From Tilletia caries (taxonomy: Eukaryota > Basidiomycota > Exobasidiomycetes > Tilletiales > Tilletiaceae), in assembly GCA_032718865.1 (NCBI GenBank), contig JALUTQ010000006.1, forward strand, positions 124,001-188,000: a stretch of 64,000 nucleotides of DNA, written 5' to 3'. Shown here in pieces: positions 43,201-55,100 of this stretch; the first letter of the stretch is position 1; each line of letters begins with the position of its first letter. The notes beneath the pieces were generated by a model, which worked only from the letters and a program-made list of their open reading frames with translations, was not told where the DNA came from and made no database searches. The position numbers were made by a program, and so were the translations under genes.

Positions 43201-46200
43201 AGCCAGTGAACGAAGCTCGAGGAACGCTTCGACGACGGGTAGGAGGAACGTACCGCTCGATCTCGTCATTCAGAATCCGGAGGAGGTGGCGAAGGAGCAG
43301 GAGTACCCGATCGCTCGGGAGAAGCACATCTCCCAGCTCAAGCTGTGGCAGGCATACCTCGAGCACGTGCCCGACAACATTTCGCCGTTTTCACACCAGA
43401 AGCTCACCCTGCTTGTCTCCACGATCTGCTCGGCCACGCTCCGACCGTGCGATGGTCCGACGCAACATACTGTGGAGTTTTACGGGTTTGGAGATGAGAC
43501 GCTGGGCGAGTATGTTGAGCGCACCTGCATCAACCACACGAACATTTGCAACTCCAAGGGTTGTGACCGGCAGCAGCTTCTGCACTACAAGACGTACGTC
43601 CACGACCAGACCCGCGTGCAAGTTGTGCTGGAGCGATTCGTGTGTCCGATCCCGGGCGAGGAACATCGTATCCTGCTGTGGAGCTACTGCAAGATCTGCG
43701 AGGTGGCTACGCCGGTATCGCCCATGTCGGAGGAGGCGTGGCACTACTCCTTTGCCAAATACCTCGAGTTGCATTTCTACGCCGACAAGACGTGGAAGAC
43801 GACGATGTGCAACCACGATTTCTACCGGGACCACGTCCGGTACTACGCCTACAAAAACCTCGCCATCCGTTTCCACAGCGACCCGATCGACTCGATGGAA
43901 ATAGCTGTGCCGGACATCAAGCTGTACATCATGCCGTCGACGCGGAGCAGCCTGAAGAACAACGAGGCGCTGAATCTGCAGCAGAAGAATACAACGTACT
44001 GGAATACGGTCGTCGCTCGTCTGCGGGCGCTTGCTTCGACTCCCTGCCCGGAGAGGGACGCGGCGACGAAGGAGAAGGGGCGACAGGTGCTTGGTGAGCT
44101 GCTTAAGCGGTGCGAGTCCCATAGGAGGGAGATTGAGAATTTGATTGCGCGAACGTACCGGACAGTGAGTACAGATGCTCGGGTACACCTTCAAACTTCT
44201 TTACACACGCTTGCTCACACGAGGCTGTGTATGTTTTTTTATCTTTTTCAGAGCGGACCTTTCGACGTCCTGGCGCTCAACTCCGTCTGCCGAGTTCTGC
44301 AAGAGAAGGTTGTGCAGTGGGACGTCGAGTTTTCCGAATTCGAGAAGCTCTACCTGCCGACGGACCGTGACATCCGGCGATTGACCACGTCGCACATCAA
44401 GCGTCTCTTCGAACAGCGTGACTCCAGTGACAGGATGTCCGAGGTCATGGGCTTGCCATGTGCCGATGAGCTGGACGAAACTGGTTCCGAGTTTACGGGA
44501 GGGCAGAGTCTGGGCTCGTTCGAACAGGGACCGATGCCGGCATCTCTTGGCGCTGTCAGTTCAAATGGAGGGACTGTCAATAGCGGGAACTTGGACAATG
44601 TCGGCTCGGACATTAGAGACGCTTCAACACCCATCTCCGGTGCAGATTCCGCCATTTCGGTTCCGATCGAGATTACTGATCGTCCTGGCACCGAAACCAA
44701 TACTTCCGCTCGCACGTCAGAGGGCGACGACGGAAGGGAGGTACTGGAGACAGACAGTCAACCATCGTCTCCGAACGTTACTCGGACGCCCGGGCAAATG
44801 CGAACGCCTCGGCCGTCCGGAATCCCTCAAGGTCGAGGGTTCAATCGAAGCCGGGCCAACAGCATCGTTGACGAAAGTTCGTGCACGGAGAGCGAAGCTG
44901 CTGGAGGCTCACAGGTCACCAGTCTCATCAATCGCTTTGAGCCGTCGGTCCGAGCTGGGACGGTCACTCCCAAAACACCATTTAAGCGACCAGCGCTTCG
45001 GCGGGGCAACACGGACGGTGCGAGTCCACAGATGCCCAAGCCGAAATTCGCTACTCCGAGTACAGGGGCGGGCAAGATGTCCGAGCCTCCCTCCGACGCG
45101 GACCCAATGGACACAGCCGCGTCGCTCTCGAGCCGGGCGTCTTCGCCGGTCCGTCGCATTGGTGGCCCTCCAGGTCGGATGAGTCGACTTCCATCGCGTC
45201 AGAGCGTTCTGAGCGAATCGAAGCCTGGACCGAGCGGACGGCAGAGTGTGATTTCTTCTGCTGCGAAGCGGCCGGTCCCGCCTCCTAACAGCTTTTCTCG
45301 ATTCTCGACGAAGGATACACCGACAGGTTCTAGAATAGCGGCCGGGCCTCATAATCTCAGCAAAACGACGAACGGCAGCGACACGGAGGGTTCCTCGATC
45401 AGTCAGAAGAGACCCACGAGCCAGATGCAGCGGACTTCATCGCGCGGTCGAGGTGGCTACAGTCGTTATGATCATCGAACGACACCGGAACAGACCCTGT
45501 CGGCCGCTGCGAACCGGAATACCTCCGCCCAGTCGACGATCAAGGCCGGCATACCCTCTCGAGCGAGTCGAGTGCCGATCCCGATACCGGGCAAAGACAA
45601 CAACACCAAGACCCGCGTCTCGACCATTGCGCGGCATTTCGACCGTCTGAGTCGGGAAGCCGAGCGCGACCGCGAGCGAAATCGACAGATCATGGCGATC
45701 CGTGCTCGAAGGGCCCAGCCAGTCGGCGTGACTCAGGCGCGGGTGGCGGTGTTCAGCAGTATGCGCGATGCGGTCCGGGACGAGGAGGATAGCGATTCGG
45801 ACGATGATGATGATGAGGACGAGGTGGAACGCAGGTCGAGGGCGGACCTTGATCGGCGCAGGAGGAGGGCGGGTCTGTTGGGCGGGGAAGCGAATGATGC
45901 CGAGGATGAGGCTGAGCCTGATTCTGATATGGAGTTGATCAGGAAACGGGGAATGATGGGTGGTGCTGGCGGGAGCGGGAGCGGCAACGGCATCAGCAGT
46001 GCCGGCGGTGCTCATGGAAGTGCTGGTGGGAGCACCTCTGGTCCGACACTGTCCAGCACCACTACGCCGACGGGAGCAGGAAGCGCCGAACAAGATGGAC
46101 TTCTCTTCGCCACCGAGCCGGGGTCGGGTCTGACGACGCCTTCAGTAGAACGTCCTTTCACTCCTCAGACGAGTAACAGTCTGGCGGAGACGGGTCGGCA

Positions 46201-48399
46201 GACGGTGGCGTCGATCATGGAGTCGATCAGTAATGCCGGTGCGCAGTTCGGGCCGGGCGGGTCGACGATTCGGGCACATGGGACCGATGTTGATAGCGTT
46301 GTCTCAGACCGGTCTTCGATTCTGAAGACGCTGTCCGGTTTTCTTGCCTTCCGGGCAGGAGATCATCTGCCGCTGCTGGAATATCCACTGTGAGTGTCTA
46401 ACTTTTCAGTCCTTTCTTCCCTGCAGATTTCCTGATATTTTCCATGTTTCGCCATAGGTCCGCCACGGAGCACCTCTTCGCAGACTCTCGCGTCATCCTG
46501 CGTGAGGACGAACCCTCGTCCATCATCGCCTTCACCCTCAGCTCAAGCAACTACCGCGAGCGACTGCAGTCGACCCACGCGGCGTACCAGCGACTATCGG
46601 AGCGCAAGGAAGCTTTCATGCCTGGTGGCGGTGCCAGACGGCCAAAGGGCAAAGCGGCAGCTGAGGATCGGCACGAGTCGGGTTCGCAACAGCGTGACAG
46701 GACATCTGGGGCCGCCGCCGCCGCAGCGGACACAGCAGGGTCGTCTTCATTCAGCGTTGGCGATGGCTCTGGCTCCATTGTGCATCATTACCATCATGAT
46801 GGCGATGACTCCATCGCGACCGCGGCGCAGTCCAGCAGCGGTACGGCGGCCGGCCGGCCGGCCGGCTCGGAGGCTGGTGATTCGGTGCTTGCCACCGTCG
46901 CCACGGGCTCTCAAGCCGAGACGGCCTCTATCCGGAGTCGACAGGACAGCGTGGCCATGACGGAGAATGGCACAAACGCGGGCACGGGTACAGAGGCAAG
47001 CGGGGACGAAGCATGGGACATGATCGACCTATTCGAGATGCCAAGTGAGGTGGAAGCCGCACTGAAGAAGCCGGAAGGCACGCACTTCAAATTCGAGTAC
47101 CAGTCCGGCTCGACCAAGTTCTTCTGCAAGATCTTCTTCGCGGAGCAGTTTGATGCGCTCCGGCGATGCTGCGGCTGTTCGGAGTCCTTCGTCGAGTCGT
47201 TGGCTCGGTGTGTGAAGTGGGACTCTTCGGGGGGCAAATCCGGCTCGGCGTTCCTGAAGACCAAGGACGACCGGTTGGTCGTCAAGCAGCTCAGTCGGGC
47301 GGAGATGGACGGCTTCAGCAAGTTTGCGCCCTCGTACTTTGAGTACCTGGCCTCGTGTCTGTTCAAGGACCGGCCGACGACGCTGGCGAAGGTGTTTGGG
47401 TGTTTCCGGATTGGATATCGGAATCCGCAGACGGGAAAGAGTTTGAAGATGGATTGCATGGTCATGGAGAATTTGTTCTATGGACGAGAGATTTCCAAGG
47501 TGAGTTTTGGTTTCTTTTTGACAACCGTTTCAGCAAGGATGGGGGGCGATTGGGCTGACCTTACCCTTTCCAACATATCTTGATCAGATCTTCGACCTCA
47601 AAGGAAGCATGCGCAACCGGCACATCCAAGAGACGGGCCGGGCGAACGAAGTCCTTCTGGACGAAAATCTTGTCGAGCTTGCGTATCAGTCCCCCCTGTT
47701 CGTGCGGGATCACTCAAAGAGGCTGCTGAGGGCGGCGTTGTGGAACGATAGTATGTTCTTGGCGGAGATGAACGGTGAGTATGCTGGTAATTGGGAGTAT
47801 ATCTTATTGATTCGGCTTTGACGTCTTGCTGACGATTTCATGCTCTTTCCTTGGTTCACGGACAGTCATGGACTACTCGCTCGTGGTCGGGGTGGACAAG
47901 ACGAGCCTCGAGCTCGTCGTGGGCATCATCGGTACGTCCTCCTCCATCGCGCCGTGAGCCTCAGACTTTCTTGCGCTGACTTCTATCCTTGACCGATGCG
48001 ATGGACACAGACTTCCTGCGTCCGTACACGTGGGACAAGCGCGTGGAGAGCTTTGTGAAGGATACGGGTTTGCTGGGCGGTGGTGCTGGCAAGGAACCTG
48101 TACGTCGCTAAGAATTCTGCGCGGGGATCCCTCCCTTCTGACTAGATCGGTGTGCTGACTGGTACCTCACCTCCTTGTATCTATCACAGACGATCATCAC
48201 GCCGAAGATGTATCGTGGCCGATTCTTGGCGTTCTTGGACAAGTCGTTCCTGATGGTGAGTTTCTTCTTTCCTTCCGTACCTTCACTCTCGATTGGAGAT
48301 CCGGATGGCTGATTGGGTCCCATGCCTTCTCCCGTCTGGCTTTCGAATGATGAGCAGTCTCCGGATCCGTGGCTTGCTGATGCTGCGCCGCCCTTGTAG
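37204..48399 (+). CDS. FAB1: FAB1/PIKfyve phosphatidylinositol-3-phosphate 5-kinase (3459 aa)
   Basis: join(37204..38913, 39008..39053, 39171..44164, 44252..46389, 46458..47499, 47588..47774, 47866..47931, 48011..48099, 48190..48255, 48358..48399). N-terminal motif [10 protein letters not shown]...[14 protein letters not shown] zinc finger at about 560-622 ([20 protein letters not shown]; it binds PtdIns3P). TCP-1/CCT-like domain at about 1520-1745 ([28 protein letters not shown]). Cys-rich CCR domain at about 1990-2180 ([32 protein letters not shown]). C-terminal lipid kinase from about 3170 ([41 protein letters not shown]). It converts PtdIns3P to PtdIns(3,5)P2 on endosome/vacuole membranes with VAC14 and FIG4. 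It is about 1000 residues longer than usual because of Ser/Gly/Ala-rich linkers, a polyGln and GQ, SA and GN runs. The intron at 44165-44251 is a multiple of three without stops. Confidence 0.95.
37216..37248. repeat. Hexanucleotide microsatellite encoding a Gly-Gln run in FAB1
   Basis: Tandem ggacaa units right after the start codon of FAB1. Confidence 0.85.
39121..39132. repeat. Poly-G tract in FAB1 intron 2
   Basis: Twelve consecutive G inside intron 2 (39054-39170); prone to sequencing or assembly error but outside coding sequence. Confidence 0.9.
40202..40246. repeat. CAG/CAA repeat encoding polyGln in FAB1
   Basis: Fifteen codons of CAG with two CAA interruptions, in the linker between the FYVE and CCT domains. 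Confidence 0.9.
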
Positions 48400-51022
48400 A
48401 TGGAGAGCAGCCTGACTGTTCCCCGTCGATGGTCGTTGTTCTTTCCTCGCTCCTCTGTTTCCCTCCTTCTTGCTACGACTGCACTTCACCTATCTATCCC
48501 ACGTAATGCGTTCTCCGTCCTCAGCTTCAATCCATCCTATGTACATCTCTACAATCTACACACGGTTGCATTCTAAATACAAGTCCTTTTCTAGCAACTT
48601 AGCACTGCTCCCATGCGCTCCCAAGTCCTATAGGTCCCAGGGTCTCTACAGTGTAGGGCATCCAGTGGACGGCACAGGCGGACCGCATGAAAAGGAATGA
48701 CACTAATGCTTTGATTTCCAGGTGTGTTTCGCAATCTATCGACAAACGTCAGAGAGTGTATCGGCCAGAGGGACGACGGAGGACGGAGTGGAGGACGGAG
48801 AGTAGGGCAAGCGAGGAAGGGGACCGACGAGGTTGGAATGGCTGAAGCCTTGGGATGGGAGCAAGGGGATGTGTTGATCAACGGTAGTGGCAGCGGAGCG
48901 AGTTGGTTCATCACCGCATCTTCGACCATCCTAAAGCTCGAACTGCTCAGCTATTAACTGCAAGAGCCCTTTACGACAGTGCACGAGATACCGGCGGTGC
49001 CCTCGAGGATTTTGGAGAGCCAGTCCGCCATTTGGTTCTCGCGTTTCATGACTGGTCGGAGCCAAGGCGGAAGGAGTGGCCCAACAAGTCATCTTCTGCT
49101 GGCAACAAGAGCATACGAATCAAAAGATGGCACTCACGGGTAAGAAAAAAGCTTCAGCGAAAGGGCGACGAATGGTCCTCTTTATAGCTTTCGCGAACGC
49201 TCGCCCGCGGCAGAGGGCAGACATGGAGCGCTTGCGTGTTCCTCGCCGCCCGTCCGAGCAGAAGTCAGCTCGTCAGCCATGATGCAATGCAGTGCTCTTC
49301 GCTATTCGCCGGTGCCACTTGCCACTTGCCACTTGCCAGCACTCAGCTTTCAGCTTTGCTGCACAGGATGTTGCGCATGCCATCGGTAGAACCCGACGGC
49401 AAAGCACAGTGCCAGCAGCCACAGACGAGATTGGCAATTAAAGGACGCGGGGCGATATACTGCGTGGAGGCGTGAGGCTGAAGCGGTGAGTACTGAGTCC
49501 TGAGTCCTGAGTAGGGCAGTTGTCGCAGTAGTTGATGAGCGAGAGGCTGGGAGCTCAATTGAGATGGGTGTCTTGGAACTTGGGCGTCGAGACTCTAGAC
49601 TGTTGGAACAAGGGAGCAGATTTCCGAATGATCCCGTCGCATCAGCGGTCCTTCGGGCTGTGGGCTGTGGTGTTGGCCATGGCAGAGGCAGGGTGAGTTA
49701 ACGTTCCACTGAGGAGGAGCCGAGGATGGGGCCGCGGGTAGTGGTCATTATTCGCCTTCTTGCTGATTATTGCTTCCAGCTCCACTGAAGGTGCAAAGCT
49801 GGCGAAGATCGCCTCTTCTCCCAGCGCCAAGCGGCCCTTCCTCGTTCTCCCCGACCCGCTCAGCCCACACTCACCTTTTCGCCCATGGTCTTGGCCGCCG
49901 CAACGCCTGATGTGGCAAAGGGCGGACCCGGCGTCGCCGAAGGCCGCAGAACGGTCAACAGGGCAAAAATGATTGCGCCCTTCTTTGCGAGAAGTCACCC
50001 TCTCGCTATGCAGCGTGTCTCTTCGAAAAGGCCCGAACGAAGCGTAACCAGGCCGTCGAAACTCGAAAGGTCCGTTCGGGAAGTGCAGAAGACCACGTGA
50101 GCGGGGGTTGCAGTGGGAGATGGGATAGGTGGTGTACCTTAGGTATAGTACTCGACTGGTCCGGTACGTGCGTGCGGTCAGGGTTTTCGACGTCGCTTGT
50201 CGGTAGGCAGTCAAGGAGATGGGCTTACGTCGCCCTTTTTATGGGTTGCCGCATTCATGTCGAGGGGACGAGCGCCGGGTAGACAGGCGATGAATCCAAC
50301 GACCGTATAGATCAAGTGTGGGCGGGACCGGACGGGTGGGAGGGGAGGCGAATTTCGTTTGTCGCATTTCCGTCAACGTCCGAGAGAGCAGCCCTAAGAC
50401 GCTACAGCCTACATCACCGCTTGACGCTGATGTCGAGACTGGCTGCGGACGAGCTCGTACCGCGTACGCAAGGCCCGTGAGTCCATTCTTGACCCGAACT
50501 CGAAGAAGCCCAAGGAGTTCGGCCTGGGGTGGGAGGGTATTCGGCTGCTGTATTACTTGCGACCACGACGATATTTGCTTGGGAGTGTCTCCGGAGGCGG
50601 TGAGTACATAACTCATCATGACACGCCTCGCTCACTACATTAGTCAACTCACCCCGCTCTCGTGCTTAACACCCTGATATCCGCGAGGCAGTCCTTTCTG
50701 AATGTGAAGAGGGGTTGAGGCGTTGAGGAGTTCATATCATCGAGGTCAGTGTTGTCGCACATCGGAAGGGTGCGAGCGCGTTGTGGGTCGACGAAATGCG
50801 TTCTCAATTGATTTCTCATCTCACCCAACGAGATACGAGATCTGTCTATCTCATTTCCGCTCTCAGGAACACGTACCTGGAGACTGGAATCCTGGAGACT
50901 GGGAGCAGCAGCGAACACGGCGCCGGGCACACAGCATGAGCGAGAGAAGTTTAAGTACGTAAGCAATAAGATTATAATATTTTGATTTTGCTAAGGGTTC
51001 GGGAACAGACGGGCGCGTTCCT
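48400..51022. other. Intergenic, no confident gene
   Basis: 2.6 kb between FAB1 and the lipase. Frames are short and none matches a family I know. On the minus strand a TATAAAG box near 49185 precedes several short frames (one starts MKRENQMADWLSKILEG near 49045 and ends after about 31 residues), and a GTGAGT...CAGCAG intron can be drawn, so a small minus-strand gene is possible but not established. The 3' UTR of FAB1 must lie at the left edge. The word actgagtcctgagtcctgag at about 49493 is a microrepeat. Confidence 0.35.
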
Positions 51023-52311
51023 TCACAGGTTGCACGAGAAGTCGGCCTTGCCCTTGAGGATGTCGTCGAACCACCCGACGAGACTGGCACCACGGGAACC
51101 CTCTGTTCGAAGTCGGAAGACAACCATAGTCAGTGTCCCGCTCTCTAGGAAAATGGAAAAATAGATCCAAGGTACTCACCCTCTGCGATATGCTTCTTCC
51201 CCGGGTCGGCGTAGAAGTGCACCTTGGCGCCCTTCGCGCACTGCTTCTTCGCGTACGCGGTCGCGTCCGAGAAAGGAATAACATCATCGTCCTCTCCATG
51301 GAACATGATGGTGCCAATGCTGAGCTTGGAGCCGTCGCCGCCGAGCAAGTTCTGAGCGAGACGCTTGCGCGGGATGGGGTCCGCGAGCGGGTTGGCCTTC
51401 TTGAAGTAGGAGAAGAGGTCCTTACGGCTGTACCCGAAGGCGACCTGGAGCAGGCACTGGTTGTTCTGGAGCTGCTTGAAGAGCGCTGTCCCGTTTGGGT
51501 ACAGGTTCTCGCTGATGTACTTGTTAATGTCCGAGTAGGCCAGGTACTCGCCGACGATGCCGACGGCGGCGAACCCGACGTAGGTGCCCTTGTTGAGGTA
51601 GACGAGGACGTTGGTGAGGTTCACGGGAGTACCACCGATGATCTGGCCCTTGATGTTCAGGCTGGGCGCGTACTTGGGGTAGAGCTGGGCAGCCCAGGCC
51701 GTGGCGTGGGCTCCGCCGGAGTATCCGCCGATGGCGATGGGCGTCGAGATGCTGACGCCGGGGATGGCGGTGGGGAAGGAAGTAGCGGCGAGGAGACCAT
51801 CGAGCGTGGCGTGTCCTTCGGTGGGACCGACAAACGCGGCGGCCTTCGACCCTTCGTGATCTGGGATGACGACATAATAACCATTCTGCAAGCTGCCCTC
51901 GAGGCCCTGGTTGGTGGTGTTCAAGCTGAGGGCGGCGGGCGAGCTGGTGCCCTTGACGAGCGCAGCGGAGGGCGCGCAGTCGATAGAGACCGAGTCCTCG
52001 GGCAACTGCAGCCCGACGATCTGTGCAGGCGACTTGGGCGACTTGGGGATGAGGATGGTGACGACCGTCGCGTCCGCCTTTCCGAGGGCGTCGGTGGTCT
52101 TGTAGAGCAGCTGGTATCCCTTGGCTGCGTTGGATGCGGTAGGGTCGACGACGCGCGAGCTGAGGATGGCGCCGTTTGCTTTGGCGGTGAGGTTGACGCC
52201 GCTGGGGACTTTGTAGAAGGAGTCTGTGGAGGGGAGGCCGGGGCTGGATGCGGCGGCGGAGAGGGAGACCAGCAGTCCGGAGACTACGGCGAGGGACTTG
52301 ATGAACTGCAT
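51023..52311 (-). CDS. Secretory lipase, LIP family (403 aa)
   Basis: complement(join(51023..51102, 51180..52311)); one 77-nt intron (GTGAGT to CAACAG). The start MQFIKSLAVVSGLLVSLSAA is a clear signal peptide, so the enzyme is exported. It has the alpha/beta-hydrolase layout of fungal secretory lipases: VVIPDHEGSKAAAFVG, nucleophile elbow GGYSGGAHA with Ser198, acid in HGEDDDVIPF (Asp341-343), and catalytic His374 in KKHIAEG at the exon end. The second exon adds RGASLVGWFDDILKGKADFS and a final Cys that may form a disulphide. Several N-x-T/S sites suggest glycosylation. These enzymes hydrolyse triacylglycerols and are often starvation- or lipid-induced. Length fits the family (about 400-460). 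Frames on the plus strand across this gene are shadows. Confidence 0.92.
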
Positions 52312-55100
52312 CTTGGGAACGTGAAGCAGGAGAGGGAGGGGGGGTATGGACAGGGGAGAAATGTTCAGCAACCGCCCACGAACCCCTCTTCTTATACCTT
52401 TCGAGCACGTTTGCCTAGGACAAGGAAGAAGCGCTTTCACAGTCGGTTGCAGCACGCACAACTTCTCCACCCATCAAATGAAAGGAGGATGTGTGATCGT
52501 CAGCGTTAAGCGAGATGGAGCCTGTCTGCGGAATGTGGGGACAGTCAGGCGAAGCAGGGGCCAGGCGGGCTGGTTGCTGGTTTGGAACGCACCCACGGCC
52601 CACGCCGGGGACTACTGCCCGCCGGGAGCGCGTGGGTGGGTGGAACCTGTCAATTTGTCGATCATTCTGGGTGTCCTACTACTACTTGAGGCTTGAGGCG
52701 TGGACCGGCTGGAGGTAAAGGGCCAAAAACGTCATTGGATTGGAGGTGGTACGTACCCGGCGTGTACCGAGGCTATTGTGAACGCGAGCCGAGACGAAAG
52801 TGGGTCCCCACTCCCCAGATAGATTTGGGTCCGTCGGCTAGAGACCCGATTTCGTGTTTCCGGCGCCTGGCTGCGTCGAGGGCTCGAGGCAGATGCAAAG
52901 GAAGCATGTGCGCTCGATCTGGGCGCGCTCTGGCTGTCTGGCATTCTGGCGATTTGGGAGGCTGGTGGGGCGGGGACAGTAGTGGGAAGCAAACTGTCTG
53001 CTCTCCCAGCATCGTCCCCTTCATCAGCGTCGGTCAGAACTCAGATCGATGAAGAAGGCGGGAAAGAGTAATAGGAAGGAGGTGTTCGAAGCGAGTGCGG
53101 AGAAGAAAGCGGAGATACGAGTATGTACAGTGACTGATAGTGAAGAAGCACCACAATAATGGAAAGGCTGACCTTCTTGATGAGAAGCACAGCAGCAGCG
53201 GCAGCGTCCTGCTCATCAACCCCTCTCTCCTCCACAGGTGCTCTTCCACCCCTGACCTCCCTCCCCTACATCGCCCCCCCAATCCAAACCCTGCTCACCC
53301 TAACCTCCTTCCTCCTCCTCCTCTCCCTCTCACCCCGGCTCTTCTCCCGCCTTCTTCCCGGCTCCGCACCCGTCCTGGGCCCGCTCCTGCTCGGTCTCAT
53401 TCACGGCGCCCCGCTGTCGTCTATTTTGGATTCGGACGTACAACGCGCTGTGTCGAGCATTGGTTGTGTCGAGCATTGGTTATCTCGGTCTGATTTTGCT
53501 CCTCGTCCAAGGAAGGAGTGAGACTCGCTGGGTTGTATGACGGGCTCCCAGGGGCATACGGTGAGCTTCTGAGGACATATGGAGGGGATGTAGGGGCATT
53601 GCGGCAGAGCGGCTGTGGACGTGGTGAGGGGGAAAAGAAGGAAGAAAGGGGCTCGACTGTGGTGGAAAATAAGAAGAAGCCGACTAGACGAAGGGTGAAA
53701 ATGTTAGAAAGGTCAGGTTGGCATGAAAACGTCGGCGGGGTGTGTGGCCGAGGACGTGGAGACAGAGGAGGCAAGAGGCAAGAGGCAAGAGAGGAGGGAT
53801 GCGGCGCGGGTGGGGTCAGGGTCGAGATGGTTGCGCCTGTGTGTCTGGAGAGGATGCGGATGGCGTGTGCGGTGGGCTGGAAGTAGTATCTGCAGAACAA
53901 AAGAGTGAGTTTATAGAGAGAGCAGAGAGAAGAGTGAGAGTGGAGAGTGAGAGTACTGGGTCCACTCTCGTGGGTCTCATGCTCCAGAACGGCAGCGTGC
54001 GGGAGGCAGCCTGCAAAGGACGATGGGCTGATGCGTCGCTGCGTTGCCTTGAGTGTCCTTGGACGGATGGAAGCAGTCGTCAGGAAGAGTGCGGCATTGC
54101 AGTGCAAAGAGCAGGGCGTGGACGGGGAAAAGACTCTGCAGGGCGGCACCGGCAAGCCAGATGATGGGCACGAAGCTGATCTTCTGGAGAGCGTTGTGGA
54201 GAAACAGAGAAAAGAGTGAGCGATGGGGGACGCAACAGAGATGTGAGTAGTGTGCAACTGACCATGTTTATTATTAAGGACGGGGCGGAGGAAGTCGTTC
54301 GCTGGGGTCGCATCGCGTTCGGGCGATCTTGGACGGATCCACTCGGCAGAGTCAGTGACAGTGCTCCTTGACGAAGACGACAGAAGTCAGAAGTCAGAAG
54401 TCAGAAGGCGAGCGAGCGGGGGCGCGGTCAGGATGAAGGCGGCAGAAGAGAAGGGGCTCGGTGCTGATGGGGAATGCCAGCGGTGCGGACGTGGACGCTG
54501 GTACATATACATATAGAGTGGTGCCTTTATGTGCATGTGTAAATGTTGATTCTGTCTGGTGGAGAGCAGTGAGGAAGAGAGAGATGAAGATGAGGTTGAG
54601 CATGAGTTAGACGACAGCGTGGACTGTAGAGCCATCGCTCCTTTCTCCCCCATGGACCTGTGACCTGTGAGGCTGTGAATGGATGCTGTGGGAGTGAGTG
54701 AGTGCTGAGTGAGGATGTGTTGCCTCTTCCCAGCGTCCCCTTGTTGAGTAGGTGAGTTGAGCTCGTGCTCGTGGGAACGATTGATTGCCGCACCAGCCAG
54801 GAGAGCAGGAACCGCAGCAGGGATCCGAGGCAAGGGGCTGGAAAGAAGGAAGAAGGGGAACGCGCGATCGAGTCAAGCGGCAGGCAGCAGGCAAGTTGCT
54901 GACCATCACTCAGTATACATACTCAGTACTCAGTCCGGAAGAACGTCGTCCCAGCAGCCGCATTGATTCGACCGCACGGTGTGCGTGAAAGAATCGATCT
55001 CCAGCCCGACATACTCGGCCCCCTCCTGCAGGACAGCATCGCGGTCCTCCCTCCAGGCTGGGCACCTCCCACACGACAGCAGACAGCGCACCCGCATCTG
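52312..55100. other. Intergenic, possible very small genes
   Basis: No confident gene. Plus strand 53159-53521 starts with ATG and encodes 120 residues with one strong hydrophobic segment (IAPPIQTLLTLTSFLLLLSL). An ATG at 53049 begins MKKAGKSNRKEVFEASAEKK, followed by a possible GTATGT donor. On the minus strand an ATG at about 54288, a GTCAGT donor and an acceptor before KISFVPIIWLAGAALQSLF could form another small membrane protein. None matches a family I recognise. The 54160-54960 part is GA-rich with agtcagaagtcagaagtcag microrepeats near 54387. Confidence 0.3.

Noticed and set aside
51133..52509. 458-codon plus-strand frame
   Set aside because: Begins with GTG and is the antisense of the lipase, which has a signal peptide, catalytic triad and intron.
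53421..54257. 278-codon minus-strand frame and a plus-strand 120-codon frame (53159-53521)
   Set aside because: Low-complexity Ser/Pro/Leu composition, no family resemblance and no supporting gene structure; mentioned only as possibilities in the intergenic entry.
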